Source: Campanula takesimana (Eukaryota > Streptophyta > Magnoliopsida > Asterales > Campanulaceae). Taken from it: DNA of 64,000 nt. The stretch's first letter is position 1; each line of letters begins with the position of its first letter. A program made the translations under genes and the position numbers. Location of the stretch: assembly GCA_026119855.1 (NCBI GenBank), contig JAOWBW010001127.1:248001-312000 (forward strand), read 5' to 3'. A model generated the notes under the pieces. That model did no database searches, was not told the origin of the DNA, and saw nothing but the letters and a program-made list of their open reading frames with translations. This document shows, in pieces, positions 20,405 to 33,317 of this stretch.

Positions 20405-23243
20405 TGTCGCGACCCCGACCCCGCGGGCCCGGAACTCGCGAGCTGGACGTCGACTTACAACAATACACCAAAACAATGAGGATAAAAATTTTGTTTTTAT
20501 ACCCAAAATGTTTAAAACAAAGTTTTAGAAATCTCAGCTTAACAACAACAACAAACTACTAGAATAAGCTTCGCAAGCTCACCCAAAAAATACAAAAGAT
20601 TTCAAATCTTAATGACGTCATTGGTGGTAAAACTATCCCCAAAAGGTTATACAATTAAATAATGTAAACCGATCCATAACAACCTGCCCCAAAATCTCAA
20701 TCCTCTCGACGTCCTCCTCGATCCGCGAATCCTAATCCTTTTCCTCCTGGGGGGGTTAAGGAAAACAATTTGAAACAAGAAACGGGGTGAGAATAAATCT
20801 CAGTAAGTTACTAATGCAACTACATGACATGCTAATATGCAATGACCAATAGCAATTAACATAAGACAGATAGCAGCGGAATAATAAGTGACATGCTGTC
20901 AAACAGTAATATCCAATAATCAATCATATAAATAACCATATAACAACAAATGAGAGGCTCCCTATCGCCAACCGTCCCATACCGGTTGGAAATAACGACC
21001 AGCTCAACATGCAACACGTAAAGCTGAAATAAACACTCATAAGTGGATACATAGCCAAGGTTTCATCCAACTGAAAGAACCAAATAAAGGTCGCTGCGCA
21101 GCTTCAATAATCAACAATCAACATCTTCATAGCAGCATGAAAGCTTGAAGAGAAAACCCCGGTACCGGAACCAATAACCATAAAAGTGTCACAAAGGACA
21201 AGGACCATGACACAAAGTCATGCCCGCTAGCCAGATACATTCACAGAGGAATGCTGACTTATCCTTTCCAAGGCCAATCTGGAGAAGGGGTATAGAAGGG
21301 GGCAAAACAATGGTCAACATTATAATGGACTTGGCTTTGCCATTATAATCTTTCCCATCGCCCGATGCAACAAATATGCCAGCTGGGCTTCTAATGAAAT
21401 GCTAAGTAATAATAATTTAGCATGATTAAACAACTTAAGGTTCCAAAGTAGGGAACCACACCAATTAATCATCATAAAGATGCAAACGATTACCCATGAA
21501 GAGTTCAACAACAACGAACACAAGAAGTTTCTCATAAAAGAGCACAACAACGATAAACGGAATTTCTCATAAAGAGTACAACAACGATAAACGAAATTTC
21601 TCATAAAGAGTACAACAACGATAAACGAAATTTCTCATAAAGAGCACAACAACATTGATCATTAAACAAGATGGTTCCAAGACAAGGACCCATACCAAAC
21701 ACCTCCTAAAGACGATACCCACGAGTTAATCATAAAGAGCACAACCCAACGGTCGCTCACCAATGGCCCAAAGACTATTACCAAAATGTCCATAAACACT
21801 TACTCAAAAGATATACTAGGACTATAGACTCAACCATCTCATCACACTTGGAATTCCAAATAAGAAATCCGAATGAATACATCTTAGGGTTAATCAAACC
21901 GTAGGTGCCCAATTGCCAATTCACGCTTTATCTCCGTTCATAAAAAACCCATTCTAAACACCCCAAACGAATCCACAAGGTTACACTTATTAGAACATGA
22001 TCACGACTGGACTAAACCCTACAATTTGGTGTTCAATACAACCCTCTAGGTACTATAGGACGTCGCCTAAAACCTAGACCAAGTCTTACGCGAAATCCAA
22101 TTCGGTTGGAACAAACACGAACACATCATAAGATGCCCAAACGATACTTGATCAAATTACATAGCTCTATTGTTCGCAAAGGAACCAATTTTAATTACTA
22201 AAGTGTTCCACGGTGTTATCTTAAGTTAATTAGAAGAAATAAACTTAAACTAGCTAAGCCCTAAGTCTTAAACCAAGCAAAAGGGCAGAATCCCAAACAG
22301 TGGGCGGGCGGGCGCCTGGCCTGGGGCGAGCGGGCGCTTGAATCAACAGAAGGTTTGGCCGCTAGAAAAAGGGGGGTAGGCGGGCGCCTGGGCAAGGGCA
22401 GGCGGGCGCTCGGCCTGGGTTATGGCCGGGAAGAACAGAGCTGGGTTCTTCAATTCCGACCCAAATTACACCAAAACACAAAATGCTCAAACTGAACTCC
22501 TTCAACAAGTTCCAAAATGAACCAAAACCACTTATAACTAGGATGAGAATCCAAATACAACATTTATCAACCCAAAACCAAGAATCGAACCCAACATTCA
22601 TCAATCCACCATTTTTACCCAAAACTCAAATAAATTCAAAATAAATTCTAAACAAATCCAAAATCCAACCAAACTTCAAATATAACACATTAAGCATTAT
22701 CTAAACATGATATGAACATTTTATCATAAAAATGGGGGAAAAGTAACTTACTTGATAAATCTCAAAGTTGACGGATTTCAATTCTTTTTGGTTCTACGCG
22801 ATCCTATCGACGATCTAAACAAGGTTCACGTTTTAAGAAATGAGAGATTATGAGAGGAAGAGGAAGAAAATGAAGAGAGAAGATAGAGAAGAAAAAAGCT
22901 TACCATTCCATGGAGAGAGAGAGAAAGTTGCTGCACAATGATGAGGGAGAAGGGGAAGAGTGAGGGAGAAGAGGAGGAGTAGGGAGAAATGATTTCAAAA
23001 TGTTACGCTTAGGCCCCTCCCCCTAATACTACCCTTTCAAATATAAACTCCCCACAAACAAATAAGACTCAACACTTCTACACTAGCACAAATGACCCAA
23101 ATAAATGCTAGGCATAATTATGAAACATAAAATGCACACATAAATATTTAAATAAATAATAATTTAAATAAATGAATAAGCAAATAAATAAATAATAATT
23201 ATTTATTACCAATAAAATAGAGCCTAGTTTTCGGGTCGTGACA
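20405..23243 (-). mobile_element. Element G 3' LTR (Ty3/gypsy, 2.8 kb)
   Basis: The LTR runs from TGTCGCGACCCC to GGTCGTGACA (2839 bp) and is repeated from 26179. By eye the shared 1.8 kb differ at fewer than two dozen positions, so insertion was recent. Inside are a 34-bp tandem repeat around CTCATAAAGAGTACAACAAC (21528-21653) and a GC-rich cassette with GGGCGGGCGCCTGG words (22302-22430). The element is on the minus strand, so this is the 3' LTR. On its inner side a purine tract (minus strand) at 23244-23262 is the polypurine tract. Confidence 0.88.
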
Positions 23244-25001
23244 TTCACTCCCCCTTAAAGAAAATTCGACCCGAATTTTAACGAGACTTACCCGAATGAT
23301 CAAGTAGCCATTAATACGATAGTTCCGCCATTTCACAAATTCCTCAATCGTCCATTCTAAACCACTACAAGGTAACCTTAAATAATGTTCACCATACCAG
23401 GACCTCTCGCACTTGACTTCCTTCAACCATAATCCCCACTACTAATTAGGATCCAAATTCAAAATCAAGAATCTCAATTGCTCCCAACATAGTTCCCGAG
23501 ATACCTCAAGTTCATCTTATTCATAACCTTAATTACACTGCAAAAGTGCATTCATAAGCCAAACGCATACTTGATATTACTTCCCAGAAGTTCACAACCT
23601 TAAACCATTTCGAGTTTAATCGACTCTTAAACTACAAAAGCTAAAGAATTTTCATTCCCATAATATTCATCGAGGTGATCATGTCTCTAAGGATTACCAT
23701 TTTAGTGCTCTCGCTCTAGGTAGCACCTTAAACTAGAGGTGTAATATAAACCCAAAATTTTAATACAACATGTTCACTTAAATCTACGCCATAATATCAT
23801 CGTCATAACGCTCCAATCCTTGAAAGCCTAAAATAATTACGAATACTCAATAGTCCGAAAATGATCTAAATTTTATCTTCAAGGGATTTCCCTGAACTCC
23901 CTTTTTAGTTAACAATCTGTGCTCATATACCCAAGGAAATCGACAAATTTCAAATCCTTAATAGCTAACCCAAGTTAGTCTTTCACGCATACATTTATTA
24001 ATCTAATGATACTTAGGCTCAATAGTACTACCATCATAATAAACCAATTAGCTAGCAACGTTCCAACTGGCCCAATACCAAATCATGATATTCCTTAATT
24101 ATGCCCAAGTATTGATACTCCACTTCCTTCACATACCCTTGATCCAATTCGGGAAACGCCACCAAGAAGGGATTTAAAACCATAGAACCACTATTTAACC
24201 AAAATTTCAAAATGCCTTTAACATAAATCGAGAAATTATTACTCTCCCAAAATGCACTTATTAGTCTTTTCTAACTTAACACGCTTACCACCATCATCGA
24301 TTATAAATTCCACCATACACTCATTACCCATAACAAATCGTATACCTCACCATACTAATCCATTCCGATGCATTCATGGAGATGTACTAAAAGTGAATAA
24401 AATTTCCTCAAAAGATCCTCATTGAATCCTCAACTCCTATAACCCAACCGATACAATATGGATATTGATCTAAATATTAGCATTACAACCTTGTACCACA
24501 ACAACCCAATTTAACCCAAGCTTCTCCTCAAACACTAGGTACTATTCGAAGGAAAATGAAAATCTTACGAATGATAAATACACCCAACAGATTGACCGAA
24601 ACTAAATACTCGGATTTCAATTAAGAAAAGATAGGTATAACTCTACCCAAAGGAACGGTCTCAAACAGTTTTAAGAAATTAGAAATGGAGAATACATCAA
24701 TCCCCCTACGACAATAGACTAAAGCAATAGTAACATCAAAATCTTGTAATAGCAACATGGCTAATCTAGCAGGTGAGACATAACCATACTTAAGCACATA
24801 AGACTTCATCAGATACCCTAAACTCCTCCATAGGAGTAGACACCTACTATACATAAGTCAAAGACTAAGAAGTAATAAATGCAACTAAATGCACAGAAAC
24901 ACATAGATGCGATGATCCTAAAATGCACACGCTCGCTCTCACGACGCAAAATAATATCTCCTGAAATTATCCGTTACCTGGTGAGTGCTGATTGGTCGCA
25001 A
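23244..25001 (-). other. Element G internal non-coding region where pol would be
   Basis: Between the polypurine tract and the end of gag there are about 1.75 kb with no protease, RT, RNase H or integrase motif that I can recognise on either strand. Stops are frequent in all frames. This makes G a gag-only, non-autonomous element. Confidence 0.65.
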
Positions 25002-26087
25002 TTACTCTGCCCTATACCTTAGGTTTCCCCTAAGCATCTCTCTTCTGACCCGGTGAAGTACTGGTTCCTGCCCCTGATGCTTGAACCTTAAACCTCGGAC
25101 AGTTTTTATGAAGTGACCCAGTTGACCACAATTGATACATTTTCCTTGTTTCTTCCAACACTTATCCTCCAAATGGCCTTCCCTCTGGCAGTAAGTGCAA
25201 AGCCACCTACCTTGTTTCCCTTGTTTCCCCGAAGTAGTACCCGGATTCCCTAGCGCGGTTTGTCCTTTAAACTGAGATGGTGCTCCCAAATTACCTCGGT
25301 TATCTGAACGGTGATGTGGTTGAGATTTAGCATGGCTTACTTGTTTACCCGCATTTGCAACCTCGGTCTTCCTCTTATGCTCTCCAATATCTTGCTCGAT
25401 CAAGTATGCCCGGTCTACCGCATCCTGAAATGTCACAATCCTCTGGGCTATAAGCTGAGTACGGATGGATGTCTTCAAACCCCTGATTAATCTCATCGCT
25501 TTCTGATCCTCGGTCCGCACAAGGTATTCACAACACCTGACTAATTCTGCAAACTTAGCTGAGTACTGTGCTACTGACATCATGCCTTGCTCCAAGCTGA
25601 GGAACTCGATCTCTTTCCGGTTTTGATCCGCTAGAGAGATAAAATGATCCTTGAATTTCCTCACGAACCGCTCCCAAGGATATGGTACAAGAGTCGCATC
25701 CCAACTGGTCTTCAGTGCCTTCCACCAATGTTCCGCAGCCCCCACGAGCTTATAAGCTGCAAACAGAACCCTATCCTCATCAGTGCAACCAAAGACATCG
25801 TAGATTTTCTCCATCGATTCTATCCATAGCTCGGCTTTCTTCACATCCGGCTCCCCGTCGTACTCACTTGGTTTCAACTTTAAGAACTGCTCCAACCCAT
25901 ATCGCGGAGGCGCTACATGATCCTCTCTCGGCCCTTGGTCATGAATTGCTTTCACGGCCGCTTCAAACCTGTCCTGAAACATTACACGGTTTTCTTCCCG
26001 TAGACCATTCTGATTCTGAGTCCCACTGATGCATTCACCAGCACTTCTTTTAGCCATCACAAACAAATACCTGCATAAAATACTCAT
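25002..26087 (-). CDS. Element G gag with zinc knuckles
   Basis: One uninterrupted minus-strand frame encodes a gypsy gag; the likely start is the ATG at 26057. The core includes FLKLKPSEYDGEPDVKKAE, WIESMEKIYDVF, AAYKLVGAAEHWW, FISLADQNRKEIEFLSLEQG and MSVAQYSAKFAELVR, then a basic Gly/Gln-rich stretch. A complete CX2CX4HX4C knuckle (CTYCQREGHLEDKC) follows. A second knuckle starts CINCGQLGHF but lacks its last Cys. Gag assembles particles and binds RNA. The open frame with no pol suggests Gag may still be made while enzymes come from a relative, for example the element C family, whose gag is similar (EYDG, knuckle pair). Confidence 0.85.
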   Translation of the reverse strand: MSILCRYLFVMAKRSAGECISGTQNQNGLREENRVMFQDRFEAAVKAIHDQGPREDHVAPPRYGLEQFLKLKPSEYDGEPDVKKAELWIESMEKIYDVFGCTDEDRVLFAAYKLVGAAEHWWKALKTSWDATLVPYPWERFVRKFKDHFISLADQNRKEIEFLSLEQGMMSVAQYSAKFAELVRCCEYLVRTEDQKAMRLIRGLKTSIRTQLIAQRIVTFQDAVDRAYLIEQDIGEHKRKTEVANAGKQVSHAKSQPHHRSDNRGNLGAPSQFKGQTALGNPGTTSGKQGKQGRWLCTYCQREGHLEDKCWKKQGKCINCGQLGHFIKTVRGLRFKHQGQEPVLHRVRREMLRGNLRYRAE

Positions 26088-26164
26088 CGTTACTCACTCC
26101 GCACACTACTACCCACCTAGGTCATACTAATCCACCTAGACTTATACTTAGAGCCAATGCCATA

Positions 26165-26176
26165 GCTCTGATACCA
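26165..26176 (-). other. Element G primer-binding site (initiator Met tRNA)
   Basis: On the minus strand TGGTATCAGAGC lies two bases from the inner edge of the second LTR. It is the standard PBS complementary to plant initiator tRNA-Met, and fixes the minus orientation of G. Confidence 0.85.
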
Positions 26177-26178
26177 AC

Positions 26179-27968
26179 TGTCGCGACCCCGACCCCGCGG
26201 GCCCGGAACTCGCGAGCTGGACGTCGACTTACAACAATACACCAAAACAATGAGGATAAAAATTTCGTTTTTATACCCAAAATGTTTAAAACAAAGTTTT
26301 AGAAATCCCAGCTTAACAACAACAACAAACTACTAGAATAAGCTTCGCAAGCTCACCCAAAAAATACAAAAGATTTCAAATCTTAATGACGTCATTGGTG
26401 GTAAAACTATCCCCAAAAGGTTATACAATTAAATAATGTAAACCGATCCATAACAACCTGCCCCAAAATCTCAATCCTCTCGACGTCCTCCTCGATCCGC
26501 GAATCCTAATCCTTTTCCTCCTGGGGGGGGGTTAAGGAAAACAATTTGAAACAAGAAAAGGGGTGAGAATAAATCTCAGTAAGTTACTAATGCAACTACA
26601 TGACATGCTAATATGCAATGACCAATAGCAATTAACATAAGACAGATAGCAGCGGAATAATAAGTGACATGCTGTCAAACAGTAATATCCAATAATCAAT
26701 CATATAAATAACCATATAACAACAAATGAGAGGCTCCCTATCGCCAACCGTCCCATACCGGTTGGAAATAACGACCAGCTCAACATGCAACACGTAAAGC
26801 TGAAATAAACACTCATAAGTGGATACATAGCCAAGGTTTCATCCAACTGAAAGAACCAAATAAAGGTCGCTGCGCAGCTTCAATAATCAACAATCAACAT
26901 CTTCATAGCAGCATGAAAGCTTGAAGAGAAAACCCCGGTACTGGAACCAATAACCATAAAAGTGTCACAAAGGACAAGGACCATGACACAAAATCATGCC
27001 CGCTAGCCAGATACATTCACAGAGGAATGCTGACTTATCCTTTCGAAGGCCAATCTGGAAAAGGGGTATAGAAGGGGGCAAAACAATGGTCAACATTATA
27101 ATGGACTTGGCTTTGCCATTATAATCTTTCCCATCGCCCGATGCAACAAATATGCCAGCTGGGCTTCTAATGAAATGCTAAGTAATAATAATTTAGCATG
27201 ATTAAACAACTTAAGGTTCCAAAGTAGGGAACCACACCAATTAATCATCATAAAGATGCAAACGATTACCCATGAAGAGTTCAACAACAACGAACACAAG
27301 AAGTTTCTCATAAAAGAGCACAACAACGATAAACGGAATTTCTCATAAAGAGTACAACAACGATAAACGAAATTTCTCATAAAGAGTACAACAACGATAA
27401 ACGAAATTTCTCATAAAGAGCACAACAACATTGATCATTAAACAAGATGGTTCCAAGACAAGGACCCATACCAAACACCTCCTAAAGACGATACCCACGA
27501 GTTAATCATAAAGAGCACAACCCAAACGGTCGCTCACCAATGGCCCAAAGACTATTACCAAAATGTCCATAAACACTTACTCAAAAGATATACTAGGACT
27601 ATGGACTCAACCATCTCATCACACTTGGAATTCCAAATAAGAAATCCGAATGAATACATCTTAGGGTTAATCAAACCGTAGGTGCCCAATTGCCAATTCA
27701 CGCTTTATCTCCGTTCATAACGAACCCATTCTAAACACCCCAAACGAATCCACAAGGATACACTTATTAGAACATGATCACGACTGGACTAAACCCTACA
27801 CTTTGGTGTTCAATACAACCCTCTAGGTACTATAGGACGTCGCCTAAAACCTAGACCAAGTCTTACGCGAAATTCAATTCGGTTGGAACAAACACGAACA
27901 CATCATAAGATGCCCAAACGATACTTGACTTGATCAAATTACATAGCTCTATTATTCACAAAGGAACC
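26179..27968 (-). mobile_element. Element G 5' LTR, cut by element C
   Basis: This is a second copy of the G LTR, matching 20405 to about 22190. It stops after GGAACC at 27968 where the LTR of element C starts. The remaining kilobase of this LTR is not found elsewhere in the window. Confidence 0.88.
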
Positions 27969-30474
27969 TGACACGCCCCCAGGTCCCGGGATCCCCTAAT
28001 AGAACCTCGAACCTGGATGGAGTGCCTAACGGGAAACAAGAAACTTAACAAGAAACTTAATGACATTTGATTAACAAATTGACATGATATATATATTCTA
28101 GAGTAAGGAGCTATACTAGCTCACAACACAAATTCTAGACAAGAAAATTCAAAACCAAACTTAATACATACACAGCGGAAACATGCCTAGCACATAAGCT
28201 GGCATTAAGAGTACTATACCAGATGTCTAGTGACAACAAGAACTGTCTACCCCAAAATAAGGAGTTACAAAACCCATACATCGTCCTCACCAAGTGTAAA
28301 AGGACACAAGCCCCAAAATAATCACGACCTGCGAAGCAAGCTCCCAACTATGTCGAGCCTCACAGCGCACTATCCTTCCTTTCCTGGGGGGAAATCAAAT
28401 AAAGGGTGAGATAAATCTCAGTAAGCTATTAGATGCAACTACATGACATGTTATCATGCAATTCAAATAGATACTCAAGTAATCATTTATCAAGTATCAT
28501 CAAGTAACAAGTATATGAGAGGATAATCCACTCATCAAGTAGCACATAAAGCTAATCAAGCAAGTTATAAGGATATTGCTTCCTTCCTTATTCCTCCCAA
28601 GAATACCATTGTTGTCGAAGCTTGTATTACTTTGACATCACGATCAATAACAGGAACTGACTATTCAGTATATCAGAAGACCCGGTAACCAGTGTCATTC
28701 CCAATATCACGACTCATGAATATTCACGAGGTGATCAAGACAAGAGTTTAGCATTCACTTAAGTCAGGCTTATTGCTCCAACTAAGGAAGCTATGCCCTT
28801 ACTATGGCCGGTAGTAAGGGGTCACGCGGAAATACATAGGGACCCGATTGTCACTTAAACCCCAGCTCTCGCGACAAGCGTGAACCTATATATTTTCGAA
28901 CAAGCAAGGAGAACCAGCTGGACTCACACAAGAAAGTACAAGTAGATATTTACTTGAACAACGGGAGAAGAACTAATCCAAAAGTAGTGGACTAGCTCAA
29001 CAAGGAACATGCTTCAAGTAATCAAGAAGTCACCTTGTATCAAGCAAATGTATGCAATGTTTGCACATACACAACAAGAACATGTCTCATACACGTTAGT
29101 GCTTGTTCATAGCACTTTCCAGTTCACTACCATACATATGTATTGGTGTCAAGCCATGTACAAGATTTTATTATCTTATATTCAAGTCTTAATCCATTTC
29201 TATGGATGTTCAAGTCATGTACAAGCTTTTAATGTCTTATACTTCAAGTTATAACTTCCAATATTTGGACATTCAAACAAGTATAAGAGTTATACATTTA
29301 CTCTTACCAAATCCCAATCCTATTCTTAGGATGTTCAAGTCTAAGACCTTATGCTAATGCCTCTAAGGTGCCCAATCATTGGATTCACAACAAGTATAAC
29401 ACATTAGTGCTTGTTCATAGCACTTTCAAGACATAAAAAAGAGATACTACTCTTATACCTATGCTCTCATTTTAATTCAATGAGTATACATGGTTAAGAC
29501 CAAGTCTGATGCCCCTAAAGTATCACAACACTTGCTAGGACATCCTATATTAAGGTTATATACCTTAACTAGGGTTACTTCCAACTTTATACAAACTTTA
29601 AACAAAATCTTTGTTTTTCAGACAACTGTGCGGTCGCCCACAATGGACTGTGCGGCCGCACACAAGCATGTCAATTTCTTTGAAAAATCCTTCAGAAAGA
29701 TGTGCGGTCGCACACTAAATTTTGTGCGGTCGCACAGTGTACTAAAATGCAAAATTTTCATTTCTTTCCCAGTTTAAGAATTGTCCGTCCCAAAACGTAG
29801 GAGTAACATTTACTAACAATTTCAATATGCCCAGAATGCATTAACAAGCTCAAAACTATCTCTTTCATTTTCTTCATTATTTCCCACAGAGGATTATTAC
29901 TCCCTTTGTCCCAAATTTACAAGTACCACAAAAATCACCCCAAACACAAAATTAACAATCACAAGTATCGAGAATAACATTTATGCATGTTATTACAAGC
30001 AAGGGGGAGCTAATAACTTACCTAGTCAAAATTCAAGTTGACCAAAACTTATTTCTGTTCGGCCTGGAACGCTCTATTCAACGCCACGAATATTAATCCG
30101 GGATCGGAATCAAGAACGGAGGGATAATTAAACTCGAGGAGTCGAGAATAGGCAAAACTTTTAACCTAGGTTATGAAACAGAGGGAGTGTACGTACTGAT
30201 TTGGGGAAAATGACTTTCCCAGGCAACCCACAAAGATGATATACTTACAACTTTCAAACAATTGCACTTAGGCCCCTCAAGTTTCACTTTTAACAAAAAG
30301 ACCCCTAAAGTCCAATTTTCACAAATGACCCAAAAGTCAAAACTAAACATTTAACCACCTTAATATTCTAAAGCAGTTAAAACTTTAACCCAAGTAAAAC
30401 TAACACATAATATGCAAGTTCAAGTATTTAATAAGTATGTCAAATATTTAACAGGAAATAGGATGGGTGTTACA
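27969..30474 (-). mobile_element. Element C 3' LTR (chromodomain Ty3/gypsy)
   Basis: A 2506-bp LTR starts TGACACGCCCCCAGG and ends GGGTGTTACA on the plus strand. Read in element direction it begins TGTAACACCC, a common start for Tekay/Del LTRs. At 29622-29745 it has four copies of the palindromic motif TGTGCGGTCGCACA or close variants. The polypurine tract is directly inside it (30475-30490, minus strand CTTAAGGTGGGGAGGA). Confidence 0.85.
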
Positions 30475-30508
30475 TCCTCCCCACCTTAAGAAAATTCGCC
30501 CACGAATT

Positions 30509-31050
30509 TTACTTACCAAAGTTTTCAAATAGGCTCGGGTATTTATCTCGCATCTCTTTCTCGGTTTCCCAAGTAGCCTCTTCAATTTCATGATTTCTCC
30601 AAAGGACCTTCACAATAGGAATCCTTTTGGTACGCAATACTTGCTCTTTCCAGTCAAGAATTTTAACAGGCTGTTCCTCATAAGACAAATCAGGCTGAAA
30701 TGGAATGGCCTCATACTCAAGAACATGTGATTCATCTGCCATATACTTGCGAAGCATAGATACATGAAACACGTTATGAATACCAGATAAAGAAGGAGGT
30801 AAAGCCACTCTATAAGCCAACTTCCCAACTCTTTCAAGAATCTCAAATGGACCGATATAACGAGGAGATAACTTTCCTTTCTTCCAAATCTCTTTATACC
30901 TCTACGAGGAGAGACCTTCAAGAATACAAAGTCACCTACCTGGAATTCAAGATCCCTTCTACGATGATCTGCATAACTCTTTTGTCTACTCTGAGCTGTG
31001 CGCAATCTATCTCGAATGAGTTTCACACTTTCAACTGATTGTTGAACCAT
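30509..31050 (-). pseudogene. Element C integrase C-terminus and chromodomain
   Basis: The frame near 31050-30850 (SYADHRRRDLEFQVGDFVFL) is the GPY/F-type integrase tail. The frame 30820-30509 contains IPIVKVLWRNHEIEEATWE, a chromodomain that can direct insertion toward modified histones. Two overlapping frames indicate a frameshift near 30840. The chromodomain places C among the chromoviruses. Confidence 0.85.
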
Positions 31051-31058
31051 TTCAGGAC

Positions 31059-31883
31059 CTAAAGTCTAGCTTCTCCCACTTCATCCCAACATATAGGAGA
31101 TCTACATTTTCTGCCATAAAGAGCCTCATAAGGAGCCATTTCAATGCTAGACTGAAAACTGTTATTATAAGCAAACTCAGCCAAAGGAAGATGAGTATCC
31201 CAACTGCCTTTGAAATCAATAACACAAGCACGTAACATATCCTCGAGAATCTGTATAAGTCTCTCAGATTGCCCATCAGATTGAGGATGAAAAGCTGTAC
31301 TGAAATTCAATTTAGTACCCATAGCACCCTGAAGAGCCTGCCAGAATCGAGAAGTAAAACGAGGATCTCTGTCAGATACAATACTCACAGGAACTCCATG
31401 GAGTCGGACTATCTCCTGAACATACAAAGATGCCAACTGAGACAATGAATATCCCATGGAAACAGACAAGAAGTGAGCTGATTTAGTCAATCTGTCCACT
31501 ATAACCCAAACAGCATCATGGCCTCGTCTGGTACGTGGCAAACCAGTCACAAAATCCATGGTAATATGCTCCCATTTCCACTCTGGAATTTCTAATGGTT
31601 GCAACAAACCTGCTGGACGTTGATGTTCCACCTTTACTTGTTGGCAAGTCAAACATTTAGAGACATACTCAGCAATCTCTCTTTTCATATTGTTCCACCA
31701 GAAATGTTTCTTTAAGTCTTGATACATCTTAGTGCTTCCAGGATGAATAGTATACTTGGCTTTGTGAGCCTCTTCAAGAACTTTCTTCTTTATCTCAGGA
31801 TCAACTGGAATACAAACTCGACTTCGGAAGGTAAAAATTCCATCACTGTTAAAAGAAAAATCTGGTTGTTTTCCTTCATTCAT
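31059..31883 (-). pseudogene. Element C integrase
   Basis: A 274-codon frame holds the HHCC zinc finger (HPGSTKMYQDLKKHFW then CLTCQQVK). The catalytic core follows, with MDFVTGLP (first Asp), SDRDPRFTS (second Asp) and SERLIQILEDMLR (Glu). It then ends at SPICWDEVGEARL just before the tail domain. Integrase inserts the cDNA. The domain itself is intact, but flanking frames are broken. Confidence 0.9.
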
Positions 31884-31960
31884 TCCACTAATGATTTTCT
31901 GTAATTCAGAATCAATTACCTGAGCTTCTTTGATCTGTTGGAGTAAATCTGAAGTAGCTT

Positions 31961-33274
31961 TTATATTAGCAATGATAATTCCATGATTGATTCACAAGGA
32001 CTCCAATCACACAAGTCTTCAAACATCTTCCATTCACGAATCATCAGGCAAGAAATATAAGTCTTTCTGCTCAGTGCATCTGCCACAACATTAGCTTTTC
32101 CTGGATGATAAAGGATAGTACAATCATGATCCTTCAATTTCTCCATCCATCTACGTTGTCTCATATTAAGCTCTTTTGAGAAAACAAGTACTTCAAGCTC
32201 TTATGATCAGTAAAGACTTCAAATTTGGTTCCATACAAATAATGCCTCCATTTATGCAAAGCAAAAAATAATCGCAGCCAACTCTAAATCATGAGTAGGA
32301 TAATTCTTTTCATAAGGAGATAATTTTCGAGAAGCATAAGCTATTACCTTGCCATCTTGCATCAGAACACAACCCAATCCTTCTTTAGAAGCATCAGTAT
32401 AAACCATGAAAATGCTCAGAACCATTAGGCAAAGCCAAGACTGGAGCTGTAGTCAAACGCCTTTTCAACTCCTGAAAACTTGCTTCACATTTGTCATTCC
32501 ACTCAAAAGAAATAGCTTTTCGAGTCATATTAGTCAATGGAGTAGCAATCTTGGAGAATCCCTCAATGAACCTCCGATAATAACTAGCCAAGCCCAAGAA
32601 ACTACGGATCTCAGTCACTGTAGTTGGCCTTTTCCAGTTAACAACTGCTTCAACTTTGGAAGGATCTACTGCAATACCAGTAGCAGACACAACATGCCCC
32701 AAGAATGAAACCTCTTCTAACCAGAAAGCACATTTGCTGAATTTTGCAAATAATTGTTTCTCACGAAGAACTGTAATACTACTCTGAGATGTTGCTCATG
32801 CTCAGCCCGTGACTTAGAATACACAAGAATATCATCAATGAATACCACCACGAAAGCAATCAAGATATGGCTTGAATATACGGTTCATCAAATCCATAAA
32901 TACAGCTGGAGCATTTCAAACCGAATGGCATAACAATAAACTCATAATGCCCATACCTGGTACGGAAAAGCTGTCTTTGGTATATCCTCAGATCTGATTT
33001 TCACTGATGATAACCACTTCTCAAGTCAAGCTTCGAATACACTACTGAACCCTGAAGCTGATCAAACAAGTCATCAATATGAGGTAACGGATATTTTGTT
33101 CTTGATAGTTACCTGATTAAGATCTCTGTAATCAATACACAATCGCAGAGTCCCATCTTTCTTTCTAACAAATAACACTGGTGCACCCCACGGTGATACA
33201 CTAAGCCTGATGAAACCCCTTTCAAGCAATTCCTCAAGCTGTGTTTTCAACTCTCTTAACTCAGCTGGAGCCAT
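31961..33274 (-). pseudogene. Element C reverse transcriptase and RNase H (fragmented)
   Basis: Pieces in several frames read in order: KTQLEELLERGFIR, SPWGAPVLFVRKKDGTLRLC and IDYRDLNQVTIKNK (33274-33074); the thumb or connection (SKVEAVVNWKRPTTVTEI, RSFLGLASYYRRF; 32702-32394); and the RNase H tail ILYHPGKANVVADALSRKT (about 32110-32060). Frameshifts between them remove a single open frame. The region around the YVDD box (about 32860-32800) is out of frame. Confidence 0.82.
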
Positions 33275-33317
33275 TCTATAAGGTGCTTTAGAGATTGGTG
33301 CTGTACCTGGTAATAAC

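Noticed and set aside
20405..27968. Tandem duplication instead of an LTR pair for the 20405 and 26179 repeats
   Set aside because: TG...CA ends, a PBS beside one copy and a purine tract beside the other fit LTRs precisely.
29902..30190. Possible Stowaway inside the element C LTR (ACTCCCTTTGT ... ACAGAGGGAGT)
   Set aside because: Only about 10 bp pair and the right end is not flanked by TA; the sequence between does not fold back further.
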